Of a DNA stretch of 34,953 nucleotides, positions 24,927-32,553 are shown piece after piece. A program made the translations under genes and the position numbers. Position 1 is the first letter of the stretch. Each line of letters starts with the position of its first letter. Source of the stretch: a virus; the IMG/VR virus record IMGVR_UViG_3300009686_000010, positions 1 through 34,953 of that record; one strand, given 5' to 3'. The notes beneath the pieces are model-generated. The model saw nothing but the letters and a program-made list of their open reading frames with translations, searched no databases and had not been told where the DNA came from.

Positions 24927-25379
24927 ATGCCTGCTGCCAGCCAAGCATCCTTAGATCAATACTTCGTCCAGTACCAAGCCAGTGTGGCTGCAATGCAGTC
25001 CATGCAATTTCCGTCGCTACGCGATGACCCACTGCCTACAGCGACAGAGTGCAGGGCCTATGCACAGAAACTGGCTGCGCTAGAAACGGACTTGCTTTGC
25101 AAGCGCGACCAAATTGATCTGTTGTGGCTTGAGTTCCGCGCTTGGATGCACGCTGGCGCACAGTTGGAAGCGCTAGCGTGCATGGAGCGAGCGGCACCCG
25201 TGGTAGCAGTATCTGCAAAGAAACTGCCCTTCGCCAAGCTTCCGACCATTGGCCATACAGTAGACGAGCGCCGTCAGGTACACGTGATGGTGGAGATGGC
25301 GGAAGACGGTTTTTGGAATACAGAACTAAGCGAGCGAGTTAAGGCCTCAATCAAGGCGCTTTCTAAAGCGGCCAAGTAA
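24927..25379 (+). CDS. Unknown cargo protein (150 aa)
   Basis: The gene starts 13 bases after the repressor stop, with AAAGG upstream. The leader AAAGGCAACCGCCATG is repeated exactly before the gene at 25922. The helical N-terminus (ASLDQYFVQYQASVAAMQSMQ) contains no known domain. It probably shares the repressor transcript and could act in the lysogen. Confidence 0.75.
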   Translation: MPAASQASLDQYFVQYQASVAAMQSMQFPSLRDDPLPTATECRAYAQKLAALETDLLCKRDQIDLLWLEFRAWMHAGAQLEALACMERAAPVVAVSAKKLPFAKLPTIGHTVDERRQVHVMVEMAEDGFWNTELSERVKASIKALSKAAK

Positions 25380-25412
25380 GTTAATCAACAACCAGTTAGA
25401 AAGGGAGCACCC

Positions 25413-25874
25413 GTGAAGAAGTATTTTTTGGCCGCGCTTACCATTGGCCTGTTGGTCGCGTGTAGCAAGGAACCACCCAAGGCCGAGCAGTCAGAAGCGG
25501 TCAAAAAGGACGTACCATTTGCGCATGGAAAAATCAGCTACGCCGATGCCCGCGCTATTTACGACCAGTTAAAACAGCCAGTTGAAGAGACGGGCATTTT
25601 CAACAAAAGAAGCATGAAAGACCGGCAGGCTTATGTGAAAGCAGCGCAGGCTTTGCGTGACAAAGTTGAGCCCATTTTTGGTGTGCCGAGTCAGTGCTTT
25701 ACTGCAGCAACCATGCGTGCCGAATATGCAAGCAATTTGCACACGTTTGCTTCTGCCTTGGAGGGGATGGGTCAACTGAACGGATGGCAGGATTTGACTA
25801 GTCCAATGCGAAATGCCTTCATGTACGGCAATGCTGTTGCTGGGTGCTATGACGATGTTGAGGCGCTTCAATAG
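25413..25874 (+). CDS. Predicted lipoprotein, possible superinfection-exclusion protein
   Basis: A 153-residue lipoprotein with GTG start and GGGAG five bases upstream. The signal MKKYFLAALTIGLLVAC shows a lipobox LVAC with C17. Lys/Glu-rich linker follows, then helical repeats. It lies downstream of the repressor on the same strand, so it may be expressed in the lysogen. Phage lipoproteins in this place often block superinfection or change the envelope, but no family is recognised. Confidence 0.8.
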   Translation: MKKYFLAALTIGLLVACSKEPPKAEQSEAVKKDVPFAHGKISYADARAIYDQLKQPVEETGIFNKRSMKDRQAYVKAAQALRDKVEPIFGVPSQCFTAATMRAEYASNLHTFASALEGMGQLNGWQDLTSPMRNAFMYGNAVAGCYDDVEALQ

Positions 25875-25921
25875 TACGCATCAAGGTCCCCCTTGAACAA
25901 ACCACCTAAAAGGCAACCGCC

Positions 25922-26134
25922 ATGAATGAAGAACAAATCAATTCCAAAGCTGCTGATGTCACCAGCAGCTTGGTCTGCGCCCTGATTGGCACAGGTGCCA
26001 TTAAAAACATGGTAATCAGGTCAACACCTCAAGAGCAAGCTGACGCAGTTGGGCAAGTTTTTGCCGCACTTCTTCCACAGATACAGGCTTGCCTGCACGC
26101 TGATCCAGCAGCGCATTCATTACCTGTTCGTTAA
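25922..26134 (+). CDS. Small unknown cargo protein (70 aa)
   Basis: It begins with the same 16-base leader (25909-25924) as the gene at 24927, and this supports its start. The product is helical (STPQEQADAVGQVFAALLPQ) with no family. The last 119 bases overlap an opposite-strand gene (26016-26261). A 6-bp hairpin at 25881-25896 precedes it. Confidence 0.6.
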   Translation: MNEEQINSKAADVTSSLVCALIGTGAIKNMVIRSTPQEQADAVGQVFAALLPQIQACLHADPAAHSLPVR

Positions 26135-26261
26135 CCAGGATCTCATACTGTTTGCACACCGCTGCAACGAATACGTTGCGCAGTGCTTGTGCTGCGCATT
26201 TGGTTTTGCACTCCCAGCCCTGCGCTACATTGAACGCCTGCGCGTGATCTTGCTTTGTCAT
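26016..26261 (-). CDS. Small unknown protein, convergent overlap (81 aa)
   Basis: ATG 26261 (MTKQDHAQAFNVAQGWECKTK) has AGGAG six to seven bases upstream on the minus strand. The product has Cys residues and a C-terminal amphipathic helix (VEEVRQKLAQLRQLALEVL). It is divergent from the holin operon and convergent with the 70-residue gene. No family recognised. Both genes in the overlap look coding; one may still be false. Confidence 0.6.
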   Translation of the reverse strand: MTKQDHAQAFNVAQGWECKTKCAAQALRNVFVAAVCKQYEILVNEQVMNALLDQRAGKPVSVEEVRQKLAQLRQLALEVLT

Positions 26262-26330
26262 GCCGAACTCCTGTTGGAAATATGGTTGCCATTGCACCAT
26301 CCTGCTCATAGCCTGTCACCCCGCGAAGCA

Positions 26331-26349
26331 TTTCCCACGCTTACCTAAG
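26331..26349 (+). promoter_or_regulatory. Candidate activator site for rightward late operon
   Basis: TTTCCCACGCTTACCTAAG lies 67 bases before the holin start and matches 15 of 19 bases of the motif before protease I (16452-16470, minus strand). The preceding GAAGC also aligns with GAAAC there. It could be the Mor/C binding site shared by both late promoters. Confidence 0.5.
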
Positions 26350-26368
26350 CCGCTAACCCAAACACACT

Positions 26369-26403
26369 AAAGCCCTTCTTCATACGGCATTTGCCGGGGC
26401 TTT
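26369..26403 (+). other. Hairpin directly upstream of holin gene
   Basis: AAAGCCC (26369-26375) pairs with GGGCTTT (26397-26403), with an inner CGGCatttGCCG hairpin (26385-26396). The T-run after it is short, so it is either a weak terminator of the cargo transcript or an RNA element in the late leader. Confidence 0.45.
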
Positions 26404-26416
26404 AAAAGGTGTTGTC

Positions 26417-26770
26417 ATGGGTGTTCCGCGTCTCTTTGGTTGGCTTTTTCTCACACTTGTTTTTTTACTGCTGGCGCTGTTGCTGCAAGCTACATGGCCG
26501 GGTAGCGTCATGGCTGTTACGGCCTACAAAGTGCATTTAATGGCGCTTGGTGGTTGGGGCGGCTACTGGCTGGACCGTGCCCTGTTTCCGTATGACCGCC
26601 CGCACACGTATTTGCTGGACGATCAGCCCGAGATTGATGACGGCAGGCCAAGCGGCCAGGCTACGCAAGTATCTGGCGTCATCCTCACTGCGGGCACCTT
26701 CAGCCAGTCCATGTTGCGCCGCGCCATCATCGTGGCCGCTTGCCTGATCTGCGTCGGTCTGGGCGCCTGA
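26417..26770 (+). CDS. Putative holin
   Basis: A 117-residue membrane protein with hydrophobic segments at about 7-27, 36-56 and 101-116. The motif YKVHLMALGGWGGYWLDRALFPYDRPH recurs in the putative holin of Burkholderia-type Mu phages. It sits before endolysin and Rz/Rz1. It would make holes in the inner membrane at the end of infection. AAGG lies upstream of ATG. Function is inferred from context. Confidence 0.72.
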   Translation: MGVPRLFGWLFLTLVFLLLALLLQATWPGSVMAVTAYKVHLMALGGWGGYWLDRALFPYDRPHTYLLDDQPEIDDGRPSGQATQVSGVILTAGTFSQSMLRRAIIVAACLICVGLGA

Positions 26771-26771
26771 T

Positions 26772-27431
26772 ATGGACGGTAACCAAATGCGCGGCCATCG
26801 GCGGCAGTTGGCAGTCTTATGGCTTTGTCGCTTAGCGCTTTTGATGGGCGTGTTTGGCGCCCTCACTGCCTGGTCAATAGCCCACGCCGCTGACAGCATC
26901 CCACGCGAGGCACAGCAACATCGTCTCACGCTCAAGCGAGAAGCCCAATTGGCTTGGGGCCTGGGTGCACCGGTAGCCACATTCGCCGCACAAGTGCACC
27001 AGGAGAGCCGCTGGCGTGCATCGGCTCGCAGCCCGGTGGGTGCCATGGGCATCGCGCAGTTCATGCCGTCCACCAGCAACTGGATCGGCGGGCTCTATGC
27101 CAGCTTGGGTGACCGTGCCCCCACGAACCCAGTGTGGGCTTTGCGCGCCTTGGTCACCTATGACAAGTGGTTGGCTGACCGCATCAAAGCGGCAGACGAT
27201 TGCGAGCGCATGGCCTTCGCCCTCAGCGCCTACAACGGCGGCTTAGGCTGGGTCTACAAGCGCCAAAAGATCAGCCAGACACCCGGTCTATGCCTGGACA
27301 ACACCTGCAAACTCAACCCCGGCGTCACGCCAGCCAGCCAGGCAGAAAACCAGCATTACCCCGATGTCATTCTGCGTAAGCACACTCCGCTTTACACCGC
27401 CGCTGGCTGGGGTCAAGGGGCGTGCAAATGA
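26772..27431 (+). CDS. Lytic transglycosylase endolysin
   Basis: A 219-residue protein that cuts the glycan strands of peptidoglycan. The N-terminus has a basic start and a hydrophobic segment (LAVLWLCRLALLMGVFGAL) that could be a signal-anchor or signal peptide. SLT motifs are QVHQESRW (E78, catalytic), GAMGIAQFMPS (90-100) and SAYNGG (152-157). It overlaps Rz by four bases. Confidence 0.93.
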   Translation: MDGNQMRGHRRQLAVLWLCRLALLMGVFGALTAWSIAHAADSIPREAQQHRLTLKREAQLAWGLGAPVATFAAQVHQESRWRASARSPVGAMGIAQFMPSTSNWIGGLYASLGDRAPTNPVWALRALVTYDKWLADRIKAADDCERMAFALSAYNGGLGWVYKRQKISQTPGLCLDNTCKLNPGVTPASQAENQHYPDVILRKHTPLYTAAGWGQGACK

Positions 27432-27952
27432 CGTTCTTTGAACGCTGGGGCACGCTGGTATCCCATATTGTTGTTGCCGTGTTTGCAGCGGCTATCTATG
27501 GCGGCTGGCTAGAGGCGGGTCACAGGGCCGAGGTAGCCGAGCTCAAACGCGGTTACGCCACTAACTTGGCCGATGCCCGCGCCGACGATGTGAAGGCGCT
27601 GCAAGACGCGCAAACCCGCGCTAATGCGCTCACCCTGGGATTGCAAAACATGCAAACCGCTCTCAACCAAAAATCAAAGGAGGTGCGCGATGCACTTGCC
27701 ACTCAAACCACTGGCCGCGCTTGTCTGCTCTTTGGCGCTGTGCGCGTGCTCAACGATGCCATCGCCTCGGACGCAGGCGCCCATTTGCCCGCGCCCACCG
27801 CAAGCCCTGCTGCAGCGGATGGAGCCGCTGCCACCGATTCCGACATCGCTCAGTGGGCCAACACCGCCCGCGAGAAATACGCCGTCTGCCGCATCAGCCT
27901 TGACGCATTGATTGATTTTTTTCCACCCACCGAGACCGCCCATGAGCGATAA
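27428..27952 (+). CDS. Rz: i-spanin (Rz)
   Basis: A 174-residue inner-membrane spanin. An N-terminal membrane segment (VSHIVVAVFAAAIYGGWLE) is followed by a periplasmic coil rich in Ala, Asp and Gln. It overlaps the endolysin stop (ATGA) and contains the whole Rz1 gene in another frame. It acts with Rz1 to break the outer membrane. Confidence 0.87.
   Translation: MTFFERWGTLVSHIVVAVFAAAIYGGWLEAGHRAEVAELKRGYATNLADARADDVKALQDAQTRANALTLGLQNMQTALNQKSKEVRDALATQTTGRACLLFGAVRVLNDAIASDAGAHLPAPTASPAAADGAAATDSDIAQWANTAREKYAVCRISLDALIDFFPPTETAHER
27690..27911 (+). CDS. Rz1: o-spanin lipoprotein (Rz1), embedded in Rz
   Basis: A 73-residue product in an alternate frame entirely inside Rz. ATG 27690 has AAAGGAGG six bases upstream. 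A signal (MHLPLKPLAALVCSLALCAC) ends in a lipobox LCAC with C20, and the mature part is Pro-rich (PICPRPPQALLQRMEPLPPIP). That combination is the hallmark of Rz1. Confidence 0.9.
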   Translation: MHLPLKPLAALVCSLALCACSTMPSPRTQAPICPRPPQALLQRMEPLPPIPTSLSGPTPPARNTPSAASALTH

Positions 27953-28352
27953 CCAACAACACACCGGCAGCACCGATATAGCGCAGGTGATGCACAGCAT
28001 CGGCCTGCTCACTGGGGCGGTCAAAGCGATGCATGAAGGCACCACGTCCCGCATTGAAGACATTCGCAATGACATTCGCCGCCTGGAGCAATCCACCAGC
28101 GATCGCGTCACACGAACTGAGGCTGCGTTGTCCGGTCAAATTCGTGACCAGAGCGTGCAGCTCAACAAGGCCATCAGCGACCAGGGCGAGCACCTCAATA
28201 AGCGCATCGACGGTGTTAGCACACGGGTGACAAATCTGGAGGCCGAAGACAAAAAGTTGATCGAAAAAACGGCTCGTTTGGGTGCTATCGGCGGCGGTGT
28301 GGGGGGTGCGCTGGCGGCCGGTCTGGTTGAAATTCTCAAGCGGATGAACTAG
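27942..28352 (+). CDS. Coiled-coil protein with C-terminal membrane anchor
   Basis: A 136-residue protein from ATG 27942, overlapping the Rz end by 11 bases. The middle is a long coil (EDIRNDIRRLEQ, IDGVSTRVTNLEAEDKKL), and the end is a hydrophobic Gly/Ala anchor (GAIGGGVGGALAAGLVEIL). It occupies the Mu gp25/gp26 place between lysis and terminase genes. The function is unknown. Confidence 0.75.
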   Translation: MSDNQQHTGSTDIAQVMHSIGLLTGAVKAMHEGTTSRIEDIRNDIRRLEQSTSDRVTRTEAALSGQIRDQSVQLNKAISDQGEHLNKRIDGVSTRVTNLEAEDKKLIEKTARLGAIGGGVGGALAAGLVEILKRMN

Positions 28353-28361
28353 CCAAAGCGT

Positions 28362-28862
28362 ATGGCCCACTCACAAGAAACCCGCGACCGCGTTCGCCAG
28401 CTCTACATTGAAGGCATGCCCCTCTCTGGGGCCGCGCTCACATCAGGCGTGAGCTATGACACTTCTCGCGAGTGGAAAGCCCGCGCCGAGGCGCGTGGCG
28501 ACAACTGGGACACCGCCCGTGCCGCCTACCGCGTGAGCGACCAGGGCGTTGACGATCTCAACAAACAACTGGTAGAAGACTTTGCCCGCCAGGTGATTGT
28601 GACCACCCGCGAACTGGACGCGGCAGAAAACATTCAGCCCCAGGACAAGGCGCAGATTCTGGCCCAACTGGCCGACGCCTACGCCAAATTCAGCAAGGCA
28701 TTTGGGCGTATCAACCCCTCATACAACGGCTTGAGCGTGGCATTGGACACGCTTAAAACCATCATGGACTATCTCAAGGCCAATGACCCGCAAGCCCTGC
28801 GGGTGCTGCAGCCCCACATTGACGGCATTGGTGCCATTCTGGGTAAGCGCTATGGCAAGTGA
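28362..28862 (+). CDS. Small terminase (Mu gp27, DUF1804)
   Basis: A 166-residue protein with N-terminal helix-turn-helix (ETRDRVRQLYIEGMPLSGAA, SGVSYDTSREWKARA) and a long helical C-terminus, matching the DUF1804 small terminase family. It should recognise phage DNA for packaging. It ends overlapping the large terminase by 11 bases. Confidence 0.87.
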   Translation: MAHSQETRDRVRQLYIEGMPLSGAALTSGVSYDTSREWKARAEARGDNWDTARAAYRVSDQGVDDLNKQLVEDFARQVIVTTRELDAAENIQPQDKAQILAQLADAYAKFSKAFGRINPSYNGLSVALDTLKTIMDYLKANDPQALRVLQPHIDGIGAILGKRYGK

Positions 28863-30606
28863 GCGCGACGACGGCCCCCTGGACATTCAGGATGTGCGCA
28901 CCTGGCGTGAGTTCGAGCGCGAACTGGAGAAGCTGGGCGAAGAGTTGCGCCAGACCATTGAACTGGAGTGCGAGGCTTTTCCCACGGACCCTGAGGCCAG
29001 CCGCACGCGGCGCGATCGGGCGGTGCTGGACTATCAGTTTTTTTGCCAGACGTACTTTCCGCACTATGTGCCGACACCGCATTTCTCACTGTTTCAGCAG
29101 TTCATTTTTGAGCGTCTACCCAAGGTCATCGATGGCGACACCGATGGCCGCGAGGTGCACCAGGCACCACGGGGTGAAGCCAAGTCCACCTATGAAACCC
29201 AGCTGGGCAGCCTGTGGTGCATTTGCCGCGCCAAATGGCTGGACGACCATGGCGACAAGCACAACATTGCCAAAAAGGCGCGCAAGCACCTGATTGGCAT
29301 TGTCATGAACACCGAAGAGCAAGCCGCCGAGATGCTGGAGAGCATTAAGGCCGAGCTCGACAGCAACCCGCGCCTGGCACAAGACTTTCCTGAGGCCGTG
29401 GGTCAAGGCCGGGTCTGGCAGGCCACCACGGCGCTGACCGCCAACAACATCAAGATTCGCATCGGCGGCACTGGTAAAAAGCTGCGCGGTATGAAGCATG
29501 GCCCGTACCGCCCGGACCTGATTTTTTTGGATGATCTGGAGAACGACGAACAGGTCAAGCAAAAAGCACAGCGCGACAAGACGCAAAACTTTGTGCTGTC
29601 CGCCGTGCTGGGCTTGGCCCCACCGCAGGGCGGCATGGATGTGTTCTGGCCCGGAACCTCGCTGCATTACGACGCCGCCATCAACCGGGTCAGCCGGGCG
29701 CCTGGCTGGCGCCGCCGAGTGTTCAAAGCCATCATGCAGTGGCCCGACGACATGGCGCTGTGGGAACGGTGGGAGGCTCAATACACCCGCACTGGCACTG
29801 ACGAAGAAAAGATTGAATTTGAAGCCGCAGCAAAGGACTTTTACACGGTCAACAAAGCGGCGATGGATGCCGGTTCAATCGTCAGCTGGCCCGACGTGCG
29901 CCCGCTGTACCGCTTGATGTGCATTCGGGCGACCAACCATGATTCATTCAACCAGGAGTACCAGAACGAGGCGGGTAATGACGATACGGCGCCGTTCAAG
30001 AATGTGCAGTTCTGGGTCAATCGGCTGAATGACTGGCTGTTTTTCGGCTCGATTGATCCGTCGCTTGGCAAGCAAGGCGCAGCGCGTGACCCGTCGGCCA
30101 TTCTGGTGGGCGGCCTTAACCGCGAGACGATGGTGATGGATGTGGTGGAGGCCGATGTGGTGCGCCGCGTGCCAGACCTCATCATTGACCGTTCCATTGA
30201 CTTGCAGGCCGAATACGGCTGCCTGGCTTGGGCCGTGGAGACGGTGCAGTTTCAGGCATTCATGTATTCCGAATTGATCAAGCGCAGCGCGCTGCGTGGC
30301 ATTGCCTTCCCCGGTGTGCCGGTGATGCCTGGCACCGACAAGGGCTTGCGCATCATCAGCCTGCAGCCGCCGGTGAACAACGGGCAGATACGCCTGCACC
30401 GCTCACAAACCACGCTCATAGAGCAGCTCAAGTTTTGGCCCGAGGCCGATCACGACGACGGCCCCGACGCCCTGGAGATGCTGTGGGCCATTGCCCGCCA
30501 GTTTGGCGGCGCATGGAGTTACACAGCGGCGGGCTCATCACGGGCCAATAGCCGCAACACGGGCCGAAATGCCGGTTCAACAGATTGGGATGACGACGAT
30601 GATTAA
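28852..30606 (+). CDS. Large terminase (Mu gp28)
   Basis: A 584-residue packaging motor. ATG 28852 (MASERDDG) is preferred over an upstream in-frame start inside the small terminase. The ATPase part has a Walker A-like APRGEAKST at 105-113 and Walker B LIFLDDLEN at 223-231. The nuclease part has SIDPSLGKQ (D402) and a late HDDGPDALEML acidic motif. It cuts host-flanked DNA headful-wise in Mu. Confidence 0.94.
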   Translation: MASERDDGPLDIQDVRTWREFERELEKLGEELRQTIELECEAFPTDPEASRTRRDRAVLDYQFFCQTYFPHYVPTPHFSLFQQFIFERLPKVIDGDTDGREVHQAPRGEAKSTYETQLGSLWCICRAKWLDDHGDKHNIAKKARKHLIGIVMNTEEQAAEMLESIKAELDSNPRLAQDFPEAVGQGRVWQATTALTANNIKIRIGGTGKKLRGMKHGPYRPDLIFLDDLENDEQVKQKAQRDKTQNFVLSAVLGLAPPQGGMDVFWPGTSLHYDAAINRVSRAPGWRRRVFKAIMQWPDDMALWERWEAQYTRTGTDEEKIEFEAAAKDFYTVNKAAMDAGSIVSWPDVRPLYRLMCIRATNHDSFNQEYQNEAGNDDTAPFKNVQFWVNRLNDWLFFGSIDPSLGKQGAARDPSAILVGGLNRETMVMDVVEADVVRRVPDLIIDRSIDLQAEYGCLAWAVETVQFQAFMYSELIKRSALRGIAFPGVPVMPGTDKGLRIISLQPPVNNGQIRLHRSQTTLIEQLKFWPEADHDDGPDALEMLWAIARQFGGAWSYTAAGSSRANSRNTGRNAGSTDWDDDDD

Positions 30607-32179
30607 AAACAGACTTACCGCTTTGGCCCAAAGGATGAATCCTTTTGGCAAGCCAGAAACAGACACACAGGCGGACGCACGGGCTGCACAGTCGAGCACG
30701 CTCAATTACATGTCGGTTCAGACAGTGGACCCGGCGCGATTGGCCGGTGCATTTGGAGCCGCTGACCAAGGCGATATTTCAGCCCAGGCGATGCTGTTTG
30801 AATTGATCGAAGAGCACGACCCGCACATCTTCAGCGAACTCGCCAAACGCCGTCGCGCCGTGACGGGCTTGGGCTGGCAGCTCGAACCCAGAGATGACGC
30901 GCCGCAAAGCGAACTCGACCGCTGCAGGGAACTGGCCGACATGACGCGCGACATTCCCCAATTTGAAGACGCGCTGTACGACCTGACCGATGGCATTGGC
31001 AAAGGCTTTGCTGCTCTTGAAATTGAGTGGCGCACCGGCGCACAGTGGACGCCTGCCGCCCTGCATTGGGTGCCCCAACGCATGATGCGTATTGAACGCG
31101 AGACCGGGAAAATGCAGCTGCTCAAAAACGGCATGCCCGAGCCCTTGCGCCAATGGGGCTGGGTGGTGCACGAGCACAGCTCCAAAAGCGGCTACATCGA
31201 GCAAGCGGCCCTGTTCAGAGTGCTGGCGTGGACGTATGCCTACAAGGCTTACAACGTGGTGGACATGCAAAAGTTTCTGGAGAAATACGGCATGCCGCTG
31301 CGCCTGGGCAAGTTCCCGGCGGGCATTGGAAAAGACCAGCAAGCCGCTTTGCTCAAAGCCGTGCGCAATATCGGCTCAGACGGTGCAGGCGTGGTGCCCA
31401 GCACCATGACGATTGAGTTTATTCAGTCGATGAAGAGCGGCAGTGTGGACGACTTCTTAAACGCCGTGCAGTACTGGGAACGCAAACAAAGCATGGCGAT
31501 TCTGGGCGGCACGCTCACCAGCCAGGCCGATGGTAAAAGCAGCACCAACGCACTGGGCAAAGTGCATAACGAGGTGCGTCGCGAAATCATGCTGCACGAC
31601 GTGCGCCAGATCGCACCCACCCTTCGGCAGCAATTGCTTACGCCGATGGCGCTGTACAACGGCATGTTCTCCGCAGACCGACTCCCTAATTTTTGCTTTG
31701 ACACGGTTGAAACTGTGGATCAAAAAATGATGGTCGATATGCTGGGCAAGGCTGCAGAAATGGGAATGGAAATTGATGTGGACTTTGCCCATAAGGTCCT
31801 ACAAATCCCGAAAGCCGCCAAGGGCGCCAATTTGCTCAAGGTCTCGGCACCATCAAACAATTCCACCCCAGAGAACAAAGCCGCCACCGATGCCGCATTG
31901 ACGCGCCTGGTGGCGCTGGCCAAGGACAAAGCGGGCGCGGGCGCAGGCGACACCGATGTGTTGCCCGCCTACATCGCCCAACTGTCAGCCCTGGCCGCGC
32001 CCCATGAGCAAGCCCTGGTGCAACAAATCGCCGCCATCGTGGCCGATGCGGGCGGCTATGACGACGCCATCGAAGCCATGGAACAACTGACCATCAACAC
32101 CCGCCCGACAGGCTTGGCCGAAACCATAGCCCTCGGCCTGGCCACAGCCCATTTGGCGGGGCGGGCGGGGTTAAGTTGA
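30599..32179 (+). CDS. Portal protein (Mu gp29, DUF935)
   Basis: A 526-residue portal (Mu gp29 is 512). ATG 30599 (MIKNRLTALAQRMNPFG) follows TGGGA at eight bases; ATG 30590 is an alternative. Features are SELAKRRRAVTGLGWQLEP, ALEIEWRTG, and VRREIMLHDVRQIAPTLRQQL, typical of DUF935. It forms the ring at the head vertex. It overlaps the terminase end by eight bases. Confidence 0.93.
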   Translation: MIKNRLTALAQRMNPFGKPETDTQADARAAQSSTLNYMSVQTVDPARLAGAFGAADQGDISAQAMLFELIEEHDPHIFSELAKRRRAVTGLGWQLEPRDDAPQSELDRCRELADMTRDIPQFEDALYDLTDGIGKGFAALEIEWRTGAQWTPAALHWVPQRMMRIERETGKMQLLKNGMPEPLRQWGWVVHEHSSKSGYIEQAALFRVLAWTYAYKAYNVVDMQKFLEKYGMPLRLGKFPAGIGKDQQAALLKAVRNIGSDGAGVVPSTMTIEFIQSMKSGSVDDFLNAVQYWERKQSMAILGGTLTSQADGKSSTNALGKVHNEVRREIMLHDVRQIAPTLRQQLLTPMALYNGMFSADRLPNFCFDTVETVDQKMMVDMLGKAAEMGMEIDVDFAHKVLQIPKAAKGANLLKVSAPSNNSTPENKAATDAALTRLVALAKDKAGAGAGDTDVLPAYIAQLSALAAPHEQALVQQIAAIVADAGGYDDAIEAMEQLTINTRPTGLAETIALGLATAHLAGRAGLS

Positions 32180-32310
32180 GGGATTTCCTATACGTCATCA
32201 TCACAACATTTCGAGTCATTGCAACGTTAATTGGTTACTTGACGCTGGCTTTATGGATGCTCGGCAAGTTCAACATGGGCACTTTTGTTTATTACTTTCT
32301 ACTGGGTTAA
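32176..32310 (+). CDS. Small membrane protein (44 aa), TTG start
   Basis: TTG at 32176 overlaps the portal stop (TTGA) and has GGGG six bases upstream. The product is hydrophobic with two possible membrane spans, around FLYVIITTFRVIATLIGYL and GTFVYYFLLG. It ends three bases before the next ATG. No family known; it is probably an accessory gene between portal and gpF. Confidence 0.5.
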   Translation: MRDFLYVIITTFRVIATLIGYLTLALWMLGKFNMGTFVYYFLLG

Positions 32311-32313
32311 AAA

Positions 32314-32553
32314 ATGAGTGAAGCAACATCACAGATCGGGGGAGACCACTACGCAAAGAAAAATATCCAGCCTTGGACCGCAATGGAGGATTGGATGAGC
32401 CCGGCCCAGTTCGCCGGTTTCCTCCGGGGTAATGTCATCAAGTATGTGGCGCGCTGTGAAGACAAGGGCGGCCTGGAAGATCTCAAAAAAGCAAGTCACT
32501 ACCTGGACAAGCTTATTGAGTTTCAAAGCCAGCCTGACGCAACGCTGCCATGA
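32314..32553 (+). CDS. DUF3310 protein
   Basis: A 79-residue protein with the DUF3310 signature IGGDHY followed by the IKYVARCEDKGGLEDLKKASHYLDKLIE segment. DUF3310 is usually in phage replication regions and related to SaV-type proteins; here it lies between portal and gpF in the late operon. It overlaps gpF by ATGA. Its function is unclear. Confidence 0.88.
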   Translation: MSEATSQIGGDHYAKKNIQPWTAMEDWMSPAQFAGFLRGNVIKYVARCEDKGGLEDLKKASHYLDKLIEFQSQPDATLP

